Source of the DNA: an uncultured Collinsella sp.
GTDB taxonomy: Bacteria > Actinomycetota > Coriobacteriia > Coriobacteriales > Coriobacteriaceae
Assembly (NCBI GenBank): GCA_958354105.1
Contig: CATWVA010000042.1
Location: 1 to 14,642 of the forward strand
Direction: 5' to 3'
DNA: 14,642 bases
The notes under the pieces were generated by a model, which was not told where the DNA came from, did not search any database, and saw only the letters and a list, made by a program, of their open reading frames with translations. This document shows positions 1 through 6,955 of this stretch, one piece after another; within the stretch, counting starts at the first letter, position 1; each line of letters opens with the position of its first letter. A program made the position numbers and the translations under genes.

Positions 1-18
1 ACTGATCAAGAAGCACCC

Positions 19-47
19 TGCCCGGGCGCATGCGTCCGGGCATTTTT
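19..47 (+). terminator. Intrinsic terminator-like hairpin upstream of the PTS operon
   Basis: TGCCCGG (19-25) pairs with CCGGGCA (36-42). The inner bases can extend the stem through GCG/CGC pairs with one G-T wobble around a CATG loop, and five T (43-47) follow. This is the classic form of a Rho-independent terminator. It either ends an upstream transcript or works as an attenuator, because only about 30 bases separate it from the IIA start, which leaves no clear room for a promoter. Confidence 0.8.
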
Positions 48-77
48 ATGCCGAAGTTCGCAAGAAAGGGGAATCGA

Positions 78-494
78 ATGAGGCAGTTCATCGTTGCATC
101 CCATGCTCATTTTGCGTCCGGAATCGTCGAGAGCATTGGGCTACTCTCGGGCGAGCGCGAGAACGTCCATGCGCTGTCTTTGTATGTCGACGGAAACGAG
201 GACCTGGACAAGGAGGCCGCAGCGATTCTGGACGGCTTTGCCGCGGACGATGAGGTCGTCGTTTGCACCGACCTCTTTGGCGGCAGCGTCAACAACGAGT
301 TCACCAAGATCGTCCAGACGCGCCCCAACACGCACCTGGTGACCAATATGAATCTGCCGCTCCTTATTCAGCTGCTGTTCGTGCCCGACTCCACCCCGAT
401 CGATGAGGCCATTCGCCAGATCGTCGAGGCGGACGACACCAAGGTCAAGTACGTCAACGACCTGCTGGGGCAGGCCGAACTCGATGAGTTTTAA
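78..494 (+). CDS. PTS mannose-family EIIA component
   Basis: A 138-residue cytoplasmic phosphocarrier of the mannose/fructose/sorbose PTS family. It accepts phosphate from HPr and passes it to the IIB protein. The N-terminus FIVASHAHFASG places His9 where the family has its phosphorylated histidine, and CTDLFGGSVNNE matches the conserved D-L-x-G-G-S-x-x-N motif. The ATG at 78 is chosen over an in-frame ATG at 30 because 30 lies inside the terminator hairpin, the family starts near this point, and an AAAGGGG ribosome site lies at 65-71. IIA is a free protein here rather than fused to IIB as in E. coli ManX. It is followed after 16 bases by the IIB gene. The substrate cannot be told from sequence. 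Confidence 0.93.
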   Translation: MRQFIVASHAHFASGIVESIGLLSGERENVHALSLYVDGNEDLDKEAAAILDGFAADDEVVVCTDLFGGSVNNEFTKIVQTRPNTHLVTNMNLPLLIQLLFVPDSTPIDEAIRQIVEADDTKVKYVNDLLGQAELDEF

Positions 495-510
495 TCGTTA
501 GGAGCACATC

Positions 511-981
511 ATGATTCAGATGATTCGCGTGGACTATCGACTGCTTCACGGCCAGGTTGCCGTTAGCTGGACCTCGGCTCTGGGTGCCGACTGCATCCTG
601 TTAGTGAGCGACACGGTCCTCAACGACAAGCTTCGTCTGCAGGCCCTGTCCCTTGCAAAGCCCGAAGGATGCAAGGTCGTCGTCAAAAACACCGAGGATG
701 CCGTCAAGGCGCTCCAGAGCGGTGTGACCGACAAGTACAAGCTCTTCGTGGTTTGCGAGACGATCCAACAGGCCGGTGCCGTCGCCAAGGCGATGGGCGT
801 CAAGAAGATCAACCTCGGCAATGTGGCCTTTAGCGAGGATGCCCGCCAGGTCTCGACGAGCGTATTCCTTACGCCCGAGAACGAGGCCTACGTGAAGGAG
901 CTACTCGGCGAGGGCTATGAGCTGTTCATTCAGATGATTCCGGCGGATGCGAAGACTGATGCCGCAAAGGTCATCGGTTAG
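511..981 (+). CDS. PTS mannose-family EIIB component
   Basis: A 156-residue cytoplasmic PTS protein that takes phosphate from IIA and donates it to the sugar as it passes through IIC/IID. The start IRVDYRLLHGQVAVSW matches the family signature (usually R-x-D-x-R-L-I-H-G-Q-V), with His13 as the expected phosphorylation site. Length is typical of a single IIB domain of about 155-165 residues. The ATG at 511 follows a TAGGAG ribosome site and lies 16 bases after the IIA stop. IIC follows 8 bases after its stop, so the four genes form one operon. The family could include mannose, fructose, sorbose, N-acetylgalactosamine or related sugars; nothing here decides which. Confidence 0.93.
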   Translation: MIQMIRVDYRLLHGQVAVSWTSALGADCILLVSDTVLNDKLRLQALSLAKPEGCKVVVKNTEDAVKALQSGVTDKYKLFVVCETIQQAGAVAKAMGVKKINLGNVAFSEDARQVSTSVFLTPENEAYVKELLGEGYELFIQMIPADAKTDAAKVIG

Positions 982-989
982 GGGCTGTC

Positions 990-1781
990 ATGGTTATCAA
1001 GACGATCCTGATTTTCCTGATTGCCCTTTTGGGCTATTCCGAGTGGCTGACCGGTACGAGTTACCTTCAGCGCCCCATTGTGCTCGGACCGTTGGTCGGC
1101 CTTGTCATGGGCGATGTGGTGACCGGCACCATTATGGGCGCCACGATGGAGCTTGCCATGGTCGGTGCCATCTCGGTCGGTGCGTATAACCCGCCCGATA
1201 CGATTTCCGGAACCATTCTGGGCGTGTCGCTTGCCATGCAGGCCGGCGCGGACGCTTCGGCGGCCCTGACCCTGGGCATTCCCATCGCAACGATCGTCCT
1301 GGCGCTCGATACGGCCCTGGGCCAGCCGGTCATGCTGCTGCTGGTGCACCGTATCGACAAAAACGTCGAGGACGGAGACACCAAGGCCATCACGCGCAAC
1401 ATGCTCATCGCCGGTTACGCGCAGAGCTGGTGCGGCCTGCTGATCATTCCCCTGGCATTCTTCTTTGGCGCCGATGCTGTTGCCAGCCTGCTCAACATCA
1501 TCCCCGATTTCGTTCAGACCGGCATGGATGTCGCCGCCGCCTTCTTGCCCGCACTCGGCTTTGCGATGCTGGCGCAGATGATTATGAACAAAACAGTGGC
1601 TCCGTTCTTCTTCGCTGGCTTCTTCCTCGTCGCCTACTTTGGCATTAGCACGACTGGCGTGGCGATCTTTGCCGCGATTATCGTCGTCGCGATGACGGTT
1701 TTGGGTGACAAGAAAAAGGCGGAGCAGCCCGCAGTGGCAACCGAGGATCCTGCGATTGGGAGTGGGTTCGATGAGTTTTAA
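990..1781 (+). CDS. PTS mannose-family EIIC component (membrane)
   Basis: A 263-residue integral membrane protein that with IID forms the sugar channel. Hydrophobic segments fill most of the chain, starting with IKTILIFLIALLGYSEW. The glycine-rich stretch RPIVLGPLVGLVMGD and the following TGTIMGATMELAMVG are typical of this family's IIC. The C-terminal tail after about residue 240 is charged and hydrophilic (DKKKAEQPAVATEDP) and is probably cytoplasmic. The start follows a GGGG ribosome site. Its last 11 bases overlap the first codons of IID, so the two membrane subunits are probably translationally coupled and made in equal amounts. Confidence 0.92.
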   Translation: MVIKTILIFLIALLGYSEWLTGTSYLQRPIVLGPLVGLVMGDVVTGTIMGATMELAMVGAISVGAYNPPDTISGTILGVSLAMQAGADASAALTLGIPIATIVLALDTALGQPVMLLLVHRIDKNVEDGDTKAITRNMLIAGYAQSWCGLLIIPLAFFFGADAVASLLNIIPDFVQTGMDVAAAFLPALGFAMLAQMIMNKTVAPFFFAGFFLVAYFGISTTGVAIFAAIIVVAMTVLGDKKKAEQPAVATEDPAIGSGFDEF

Positions 1782-2607
1782 GTTTGAGTCTTCTTACGAC
1801 GGGCTGATTTCCCGCGCAGACCTTAAGAAGCTGTTCTGGCGCTCGATTCCCTATGAGCATTCCTGGAACTACGAGCGTATGGGCCATATCGGCTTTATGT
1901 GGGCCCTTATGCCGATCCTTCGCAAGCTGTATCCGCAGGATGCGGACTTTAAGGCCGCACTCAAGCGCCATATGGAGCTCTATAACGTCACGCCGTATAT
2001 CTCGACGCTCCCCATGTCCATTGCTGCCGCAATGGAAGAAGTCAACGCCACCGAAGATAACTTTGACACGAGCGCGATCTCTAATGTCAAGCTTGCTTTG
2101 ATGGGACCGCTGTCCGGCGTGGGCGATGCCTTCTACTGGGGTACGCTGCGAATTTTGGCAACGGGTGTCGGCACGTCGCTGGCGCTGCAGGGCTCTATTC
2201 TTGGCCCGATTTTGTTCCTGCTCGTGTTCAACGTCCCCCACTACATCATCCGTTACCTGCTGACGTTTGTGGGATATCGCTTTGGCTCGGACATGATCAG
2301 CAAGGTCCAGGAATCGGGCATTATGGACACGATCGTCAAGATGGCCTCTATCATGGGCGCCATGGTGATCGGCGCTATGACCATGGAGATGGTCACCGTG
2401 GACATTCCGCTCATGGTCGGCGCGGGCGATGGCGCTCAGACGCTCGCCGAGCTGCTCAACGGAATCTTCCCGGGCTTTGTCACGATGGGGCTGTTTGGAA
2501 TCGTCTATCTCATGCTCAAGAAGAAGATGAATCCGCTGGTCATCATGCTCGTGATCCTGCTCGTGAGTATCGCCGGCGCGTTCTTTGGAGTGCTTGGTGT
2601 TCAGTAG
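1771..2607 (+). CDS. PTS mannose-family EIID component (membrane)
   Basis: A 278-residue membrane subunit that is unique to mannose-family PTS and pairs with IIC. The N-terminal part has RADLKKLFWRSIPYEHSWNYERMGHIGF, recognisable as the conserved D-L-x-x-x-x-x-R-S ... S-W-N-Y-E-R-M region (split here as RADLKKLFWRS and HSWNYERMGHIGF). The middle contains LMGPLSGVGDAFYWGTLR, a family-typical loop. Hydrophobic helices lie in the last third, including PLVIMLVILLVSIAGAFFGVL at the very end. The ATG at 1771 is chosen because it begins the family-like N-terminus; an upstream in-frame ATG at 1705 would read a 22-residue arginine-rich stretch inside IIC. The gene overlaps IIC by 11 bases. Confidence 0.92.
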   Translation: MSFKFESSYDGLISRADLKKLFWRSIPYEHSWNYERMGHIGFMWALMPILRKLYPQDADFKAALKRHMELYNVTPYISTLPMSIAAAMEEVNATEDNFDTSAISNVKLALMGPLSGVGDAFYWGTLRILATGVGTSLALQGSILGPILFLLVFNVPHYIIRYLLTFVGYRFGSDMISKVQESGIMDTIVKMASIMGAMVIGAMTMEMVTVDIPLMVGAGDGAQTLAELLNGIFPGFVTMGLFGIVYLMLKKKMNPLVIMLVILLVSIAGAFFGVLGVQ

Positions 2608-2622
2608 GGCATCCGTCATAAT
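2594..2622 (+). promoter_or_regulatory. Possible promoter at the end of the IID gene
   Basis: TTGGTG (2594-2599) and CATAAT (2617-2622) are separated by 17 bases. The -10 matches five of six consensus bases and the -35 only three. It would start RNA near 2629, just before the hairpin at 2640-2673, and drive the downstream isomerase. It is based on motif similarity alone. Confidence 0.3.
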
Positions 2623-2639
2623 GAGAACAATGTAAGAGG

Positions 2640-2673
2640 GGGCGTCGCGCACACTGTGCTGCGGCGCCCTTTT
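2640..2673 (+). terminator. Terminator-like hairpin between IID and the isomerase
   Basis: GGGCGTCGC (2640-2648) pairs with GCGGCGCCC (2661-2669) through one T-G wobble. An inner GCAC/GTGC stem (2649-2652 with 2656-2659) caps it, and four T follow (2670-2673). It probably ends the PTS transcript. The T-tract is short, so read-through into the isomerase is likely, and the isomerase ribosome site starts only about 5 bases later. Confidence 0.65.
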
Positions 2674-2690
2674 GCCGAAAGGTGGACAAG

Positions 2691-3527
2691 ATGGAGTATC
2701 CGCAGCTTGCCGTCATGAATATCAGCCATCGTTATTTTGACCTTGAGGAATTCTTTTCCTCGGCAGCGGCCTCGGGCTACACGTGTTGCGAGCTTTGGAC
2801 CGGGGCGATGCATCTGTATGTCGATTGCCATGGATACGATTCGATCGAGCAGGTGCGGGAGCTGTCACAGCGGTATGGGGTTCGGATTGTGGGGCTTTGT
2901 CCCGAACAGAACAACCCCAAGCCGTGGAATATCGCGGCGCGCGGGAATGAGGCGCGTACCCGCACGCTCGCGTACTTTAAGAACGTTGTGGATATCGCGG
3001 CGGAACTTGGAGCCGAGCAGGTCATGGTCTCGAGCGGCTGGGCATTTTTGAACGAGCCGATCGAGGACGCGTGGGGTCGCAGTGCCTCGATGCTGCGTGC
3101 GATTGCCGAGCATGCGGGAGAACGTGGCGTGCGACTGGTGCTCGAGGCTCTACAACCGGTTGAGTCGATAATCGTGAACTCGGCGGCCGACACGAAGCGC
3201 ATGATTGAGGCAGTTGACCATCCGGCACTTAAGGCGTGTCTGGATATGGGCGCCATGGCGGTGGCGGGGGATACCGTCGACGATTATTTCGATCTGCTTG
3301 GCGATGATGTCGCCCACGTGCATTTTGTCGATGTTGCGGCAGATGGCACGACGCATCTTGCCTGGGGTGACGGCGACCGCGATATGCGCGCCGACCTGGA
3401 TAGGCTGGTGGCGCGCGGCTATCGCGGAGTTGTTTCGGCCGAGACCTATGACGGGCGCTATTTTGCCGACCCCGCAGCTGCCGATGCGCAGGTAATGGCA
3501 GAGTATCGTCGTGCGATTGGCGCCTAG
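2691..3527 (+). CDS. Sugar phosphate isomerase/epimerase family protein (TIM barrel)
   Basis: A 278-residue protein of the AP-endonuclease-2 / xylose-isomerase-like TIM-barrel family, cytoplasmic and probably divalent-metal dependent. The four metal ligands known from tagatose/psicose 3-epimerases are all recognisable: Glu152 in LVLEAL, Asp185 in ACLDMGAM, His211 in HVHFVDV and Glu251 in SAETYDGRY. The N-terminus LAVMNISHRYFDLEEFF is the first strand and helix. The ATG at 2691 is chosen because AAAGG at 2678-2682 is well spaced for it; an in-frame GTG at 2682 overlaps that site. The reaction and substrate cannot be assigned, since the family also holds inosose dehydratases and endonuclease-like members. 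Its position right after a sugar PTS suggests, but does not prove, a role on the imported sugar. Confidence 0.85.
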   Translation: MEYPQLAVMNISHRYFDLEEFFSSAAASGYTCCELWTGAMHLYVDCHGYDSIEQVRELSQRYGVRIVGLCPEQNNPKPWNIAARGNEARTRTLAYFKNVVDIAAELGAEQVMVSSGWAFLNEPIEDAWGRSASMLRAIAEHAGERGVRLVLEALQPVESIIVNSAADTKRMIEAVDHPALKACLDMGAMAVAGDTVDDYFDLLGDDVAHVHFVDVAADGTTHLAWGDGDRDMRADLDRLVARGYRGVVSAETYDGRYFADPAAADAQVMAEYRRAIGA

Positions 3528-3612
3528 GTGGGGTTGGGCTGCGGCAATCTGCCCCATGTTTCCAAATGAATACGGTGTGAGCGGCTGCGATGGATTTTCC
3601 CCGCAAACACTC

Positions 3613-3626
3613 TAGTATGCTAAAGT
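3613..3626 (+). promoter_or_regulatory. Possible -10 region of the his operon promoter
   Basis: The only AT-rich island in the 169-base gap before hisZG contains overlapping -10-like hexamers TAGTAT (3613-3618), TATGCT (3616-3621) and TAAAGT (3621-3626). No convincing -35 box is visible upstream. If used, RNA would start near 3628 and fold into the hairpin that follows at once. The rest of the gap (3528-3600) holds no other signal I can support: no histidine-rich leader peptide and no T-box core. Confidence 0.3.
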
Positions 3627-3629
3627 ACC

Positions 3630-3661
3630 CAGAAGACCGGCGGAGCTATGCCGGTCTTCTG
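3630..3661 (+). promoter_or_regulatory. Perfect 12-bp leader hairpin before hisZG
   Basis: CAGAAGACCGGC (3630-3641) and GCCGGTCTTCTG (3650-3661) are perfect inverted complements around an 8-base loop. The stem is followed by TTCTATACG rather than a run of T, so it is a poor intrinsic terminator in its own right. The hisZG start codon lies 35 bases downstream. It could be a weak terminator of the isomerase transcript, a transcript-stabilising 5' stem, or a regulatory leader of the his operon. Confidence 0.6.
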
Positions 3662-3696
3662 TTCTATACGAAACACAGCATGAGGAGGCTCACCAG

Positions 3697-5412
3697 ATGA
3701 CGGCCACACCGTGGGGATTCCGGGACATATTGCCCGAGGAGGCTCAGGCGCGCGAGGAGATTGCATGTACGGTGAAGGGCTGCTTCAGGGAGCATCATTA
3801 CCTTCCGGTCGAGACGCCGCTGCTCGAGGACAAGGGTTCGCTCGAGGAAGGCGGCCGCATTGCGGACACGCCGTTTAAGCTCTTTGATGACGACGGTCGC
3901 CTGCTGGTGGTCCGTCCCGACAACACATTGCCGATCGTGCGTCTGGTTTCGACCCGCATGCGCGCGGCCGACCTGCCCCTACGCCTTCGCTACGAGGCGC
4001 CGGTGGTTCGTGAGTGCCAGCGCAATGCCGGCGGCTCGCGCCAGTTTACACAGCTGGGCTTTGAGCTTATCGGTGCGGGCGACACCGCGGGCGATGTCGA
4101 GATTGTCTCGCTCGTGGCCGAGGCGGTGCGCAAGCTGGCGCTGCCCGATGCGCGCATTATCGCAGGTAGCGTGCGTCCGTTTAAGGAGCTGCTCGCGGCG
4201 TGCGAGGATCGCGAGCTGGCTGCCGAGGCCCTGCGCTGCGTGCACGCCAACGACTTTGTGGGCCTCGATGCCCGCGTGGCGGCAAGCGCCGAGTCCGATG
4301 CCGTCAAGGTTGCCATTAGCGAGCTGCCGCGCTTGCACGGCGGCGCCGAGGTACTCGACCGCGTCGATGTGCTTCTGGCGGCGGCGGGCATCGTCGCGCC
4401 GCTCACGCGTGAGCTGCGTGCTCTGGTCGAGGGCCTGGCTCCCGGGGACGCCCAGGTGCTGTCGTTCGACTTCTCCATCATGAACTCTTTCGATTACTAC
4501 ACGGGCCTGGTCTTTAAGGCCTATGCCGGCGGCCTGCCTGACCCGGTCGGTTCGGGCGGCCGCTACGACTCCATCTTTACCGGCGCATTTGGCGACGGCA
4601 TCGAGGTGCCGGCGGCGGGTTTCGCCTTTTCGCTCGAGCGTCTGGAGGCCGCGCGCACCTCGGCCGAGGACGCCGCCCCCGATGGCGACCACGCCGTGGG
4701 CCGTGGCGCCGAGGGCCCGCTACGCATCGCCGTGCCCAAGGGCTCGCTCAAGGCCGACACGCTCGACGTGCTCGAGGCCGCGGGCTTGGATGTCTCGGAG
4801 TTGCGCGACCCCGGCCGTCACCTGATCGTGCGCGGCCGCGACACGCGTGCCGGTAAGGGCGCGGTCGGCGATATCGAGTTTGTCATCGTGCGTTCCAGCG
4901 ATGCGCCCGCCTTTGTGGGCTGCGGTGGTGCCGATTGCGGCATCTGCGGTTGGGACTCGCTCATCGAGGCCGATCTCAACCTGCTGCAACTGGTCGACTT
5001 GGGATACGGTCTGTGCGCGTTTATCGAGGCAGAGCCCGCATGGCGCGCCGGCCAGGCTGAGCGCAACTATGCCCGCCGCGGCTCGCTTCGCGTGGCCACC
5101 AAGTACCCGCGCATCGCGAGCGCCTGGTATGCCGAGCGCGGCGTAAACGCCGACATCGTTTCGCTGCACGGCAACATCGAGCTGGGGCCCATTGTCGGCA
5201 TGACCGATCGTATCGTGGACATTACCGCCACGGGTGCCACGCTGCGCGACAACGACTTGGTCATCACCGGCCGCATCATGGACTGCACGGCCCGCTTCTT
5301 CGTCAACCCAGGCGCCGCACGCCTGGATCCGCGCGTGCGCAATCTGGCCGATCGCCTGGCGGCTGCCGTGAAGGACAAGCATTTTGAGCCCGTCGCGGGC
5401 TCGGCGCAATAG
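3697..5412 (+). CDS. hisZG: Fused ATP phosphoribosyltransferase: HisZ regulatory + HisG catalytic
   Basis: A 571-residue fusion that catalyses the first step of histidine synthesis (ATP + PRPP to phosphoribosyl-ATP). Residues 1-320 are HisZ, a histidyl-tRNA synthetase paralogue: TPWGFRDILPEEA at the start, the class II motif-2 region around RYEAPVVRECQRN and QFTQLGFELIG, and FDYYTGLVF with GSGGRYDSI near the end. A linker of about 20 Ala/Asp/Gly-rich residues follows. Residues 341-571 are short-form HisG, with RIAVPKGSL, VATKYPRIA, LHGNIELGP and the PRPP-binding region IVDITATGATLRDND. Short HisG normally needs separate HisZ; here the two are one uninterrupted frame. The HisG motif at 407-420 carries three cysteines (Cys409, 414, 417), which is unusual. 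The start has GAGGAGG at 3682-3688. This is the first gene of the his operon. Confidence 0.93.
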   Translation: MTATPWGFRDILPEEAQAREEIACTVKGCFREHHYLPVETPLLEDKGSLEEGGRIADTPFKLFDDDGRLLVVRPDNTLPIVRLVSTRMRAADLPLRLRYEAPVVRECQRNAGGSRQFTQLGFELIGAGDTAGDVEIVSLVAEAVRKLALPDARIIAGSVRPFKELLAACEDRELAAEALRCVHANDFVGLDARVAASAESDAVKVAISELPRLHGGAEVLDRVDVLLAAAGIVAPLTRELRALVEGLAPGDAQVLSFDFSIMNSFDYYTGLVFKAYAGGLPDPVGSGGRYDSIFTGAFGDGIEVPAAGFAFSLERLEAARTSAEDAAPDGDHAVGRGAEGPLRIAVPKGSLKADTLDVLEAAGLDVSELRDPGRHLIVRGRDTRAGKGAVGDIEFVIVRSSDAPAFVGCGGADCGICGWDSLIEADLNLLQLVDLGYGLCAFIEAEPAWRAGQAERNYARRGSLRVATKYPRIASAWYAERGVNADIVSLHGNIELGPIVGMTDRIVDITATGATLRDNDLVITGRIMDCTARFFVNPGAARLDPRVRNLADRLAAAVKDKHFEPVAGSAQ

Positions 5413-5517
5413 CGCGAGCACGCACGGGCGCCCCAACGTACGGGCTGCGGGTCGATTGGCGCCGCCGCCCGGCCTCTCGTTTTTCGAATGCAACCTCGAC
5501 CGATAGGGGATACCGAT

Positions 5518-6954
5518 ATGAAGACTATCAAGCTTGCTCCCGGTGAGCGTCTCGTTACCAACCAGCTCAACCGTAAGGGCGTGCTGCCGCAAAACATCGT
5601 CGACGCCGCCCGCGATATCGTGGCCAACGTGCGCGCCAACGGTGATGCCGCGGTGCGCGATTACTGCCAGCGTTTTGACGGTGTTGAGCTGCAGGGCTTC
5701 CGTCTGCCGCAAGAGCAGATCGATGCCGCGCTCGAAGGCCTCGACCCGGCCTTTGTCGCCGCGCTCGAGAAGGCCGCGCGCCAGATTCGCGAGTTCCACC
5801 AGCGCGAGGTCGAGCAGAGCTGGTTTACCACGCGTGCGGATGGCACGATACTCGGCGTTAAGGTGACCCCGCTCGCGGCGGCCGGCATCTACGTGCCGGG
5901 CGGTCGTGCGCAGTATCCCTCCACGGTGCTCATGAATGCCATCCCCGCCAAGGTCGCCGGCGTCAAGCGCGTGGTTATGGTGACTCCGCCGCAAAAGGAT
6001 GGCCTGATCAGCCCGTATACGCTCGCCGCGGCAAAGCTCGGCGGCGTGGACGAGATCTATATGGTGGGAGGCGCCCATGCCGTGGCCGCACTGGCATACG
6101 GTACCGAGACCATTCCGCGCGTCGACAAAATCACCGGCCCGGGCAACGCCTTTGTCGCCGCTGCCAAGCAGATTGTCTCGGGCGACGTGGGTATCGATAT
6201 GGTCGCCGGTCCCTCCGAGGTCTGCGTGCTGGCCGACGCCACGGCCAAGCCCATGGTGGTCGCGGCCGACCTGATGGCCCAGGCCGAGCATGATCCGCTG
6301 GCGGCCTGCTATCTGGTGACCTGCGACGAGCAGTTTGCGCGCGAGGTCGAGGCAGGTATCGACATTCTGGTGGCACAGTCTCCGCGTGCCGAGATCACGC
6401 GTGCCTCGCTCGACAATGAGGGCACCATCGTGGTAGCAGCCGACATGGCGGCTGCCGTCGAGGCAGTGAACACCGTGGCGCCCGAGCACCTTGAGCTGCA
6501 CTGCAAGGATGCGATGGGCCTGCTCGGCGGCATTCGCAACGCCGGCGCCATCTTTGTGGGCGCTTGGAGCTCCGAGCCGCTCGGCGATTATGTTGCTGGT
6601 CCCAACCACACGCTGCCGACCGGCGGCACGGCCATGTTCTCCAACCCGCTTTCGGTCGAAGAGTTCGTCAAGCGCTCGAGTGTCATTTGCTATACACCCG
6701 AGGGCCTGCTCTCCGATGCTCCCGCCACGCAGCGTCTAGCCGAGGCCGAGGGTCTGTGGGCACACGCGCTTTCCGCCGCGCTGCGCCGCCGCGTGTTGGA
6801 GCAGGGCGAGGATGCCGTGAGCGCCGAGTCGCTCGCCGCGGCCGACCTGACCAAGGTTGCCTGGCCGGGCGACGCCGTGGCGACGGTTGCCGAGGGCGTG
6901 GACCTGGCGGCTGCAAGCGCGGATGGCGCCGGCGCGACTGGCAAGGAGGCCTAA
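5518..6954 (+). CDS. hisD: Histidinol dehydrogenase
   Basis: A 478-residue zinc enzyme that carries out the last two steps, oxidising L-histidinol to histidine with two NAD+. Family residues are clear: GPGN at 207-210, GPSEVCVLAD at 231-240, zinc ligands Gln255 and His258 in AQAEHDP, Asp357 in GDYVAGPNHTLPTGG, and His416 in EGLWAHAL, plus the catalytic pair Glu323-His324 in APEHLEL. The ATG at 5518 is chosen over 5488 because AGGGGA precedes it and the family begins here. The chain continues about 45 residues past the usual end (family about 430) as an Ala/Asp/Gly-rich tail. The 105-base gap from hisZG is GC-rich with no clear signal. Its last codons hold the ribosome site for hisC. Confidence 0.95.
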   Translation: MKTIKLAPGERLVTNQLNRKGVLPQNIVDAARDIVANVRANGDAAVRDYCQRFDGVELQGFRLPQEQIDAALEGLDPAFVAALEKAARQIREFHQREVEQSWFTTRADGTILGVKVTPLAAAGIYVPGGRAQYPSTVLMNAIPAKVAGVKRVVMVTPPQKDGLISPYTLAAAKLGGVDEIYMVGGAHAVAALAYGTETIPRVDKITGPGNAFVAAAKQIVSGDVGIDMVAGPSEVCVLADATAKPMVVAADLMAQAEHDPLAACYLVTCDEQFAREVEAGIDILVAQSPRAEITRASLDNEGTIVVAADMAAAVEAVNTVAPEHLELHCKDAMGLLGGIRNAGAIFVGAWSSEPLGDYVAGPNHTLPTGGTAMFSNPLSVEEFVKRSSVICYTPEGLLSDAPATQRLAEAEGLWAHALSAALRRRVLEQGEDAVSAESLAAADLTKVAWPGDAVATVAEGVDLAAASADGAGATGKEA

Positions 6955-6955
6955 T

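Noticed and set aside
481..1781. The 14-base sequence TCGATGAGTTTTAA shared by the ends of IIA (481-494) and IIC (1768-1781)
   Set aside because: Both encode a terminal Asp-Glu-Phe-stop. It may reflect a shared C-terminus or chance. Only the second copy starts a gene (IID), so no element is claimed.
1678..2652. A 324-residue minus-strand frame over the PTS IID gene
   Set aside because: Histidine/aspartate-rich shadow frame; the plus-strand IID is a clear family match.
3528..3696. Histidine attenuator leader peptide or histidine T-box before hisZG
   Set aside because: No short ORF with a histidine run and no T-box core (AGGGTGG-type) is visible; only the 12-bp hairpin is present.
3697..4660. 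The N-terminal half as a true histidyl-tRNA synthetase
   Set aside because: The anticodon-binding domain is missing, HisG follows directly in frame, and the gene leads a his operon. HisZ is the better reading.
5413..5517. Possible terminator between hisZG and hisD (GGCGCC repeats and T5 at 5480-5484)
   Set aside because: The pairing needs a bulge and the T run is not next to a stem, so the support is too weak.
4720..6609. A 629-residue open frame on the minus strand
   Set aside because: It spans hisZG and hisD antisense. Its histidine/arginine/glycine-rich composition is typical of a shadow frame in high-GC DNA, and the plus strand has clear enzyme motifs.
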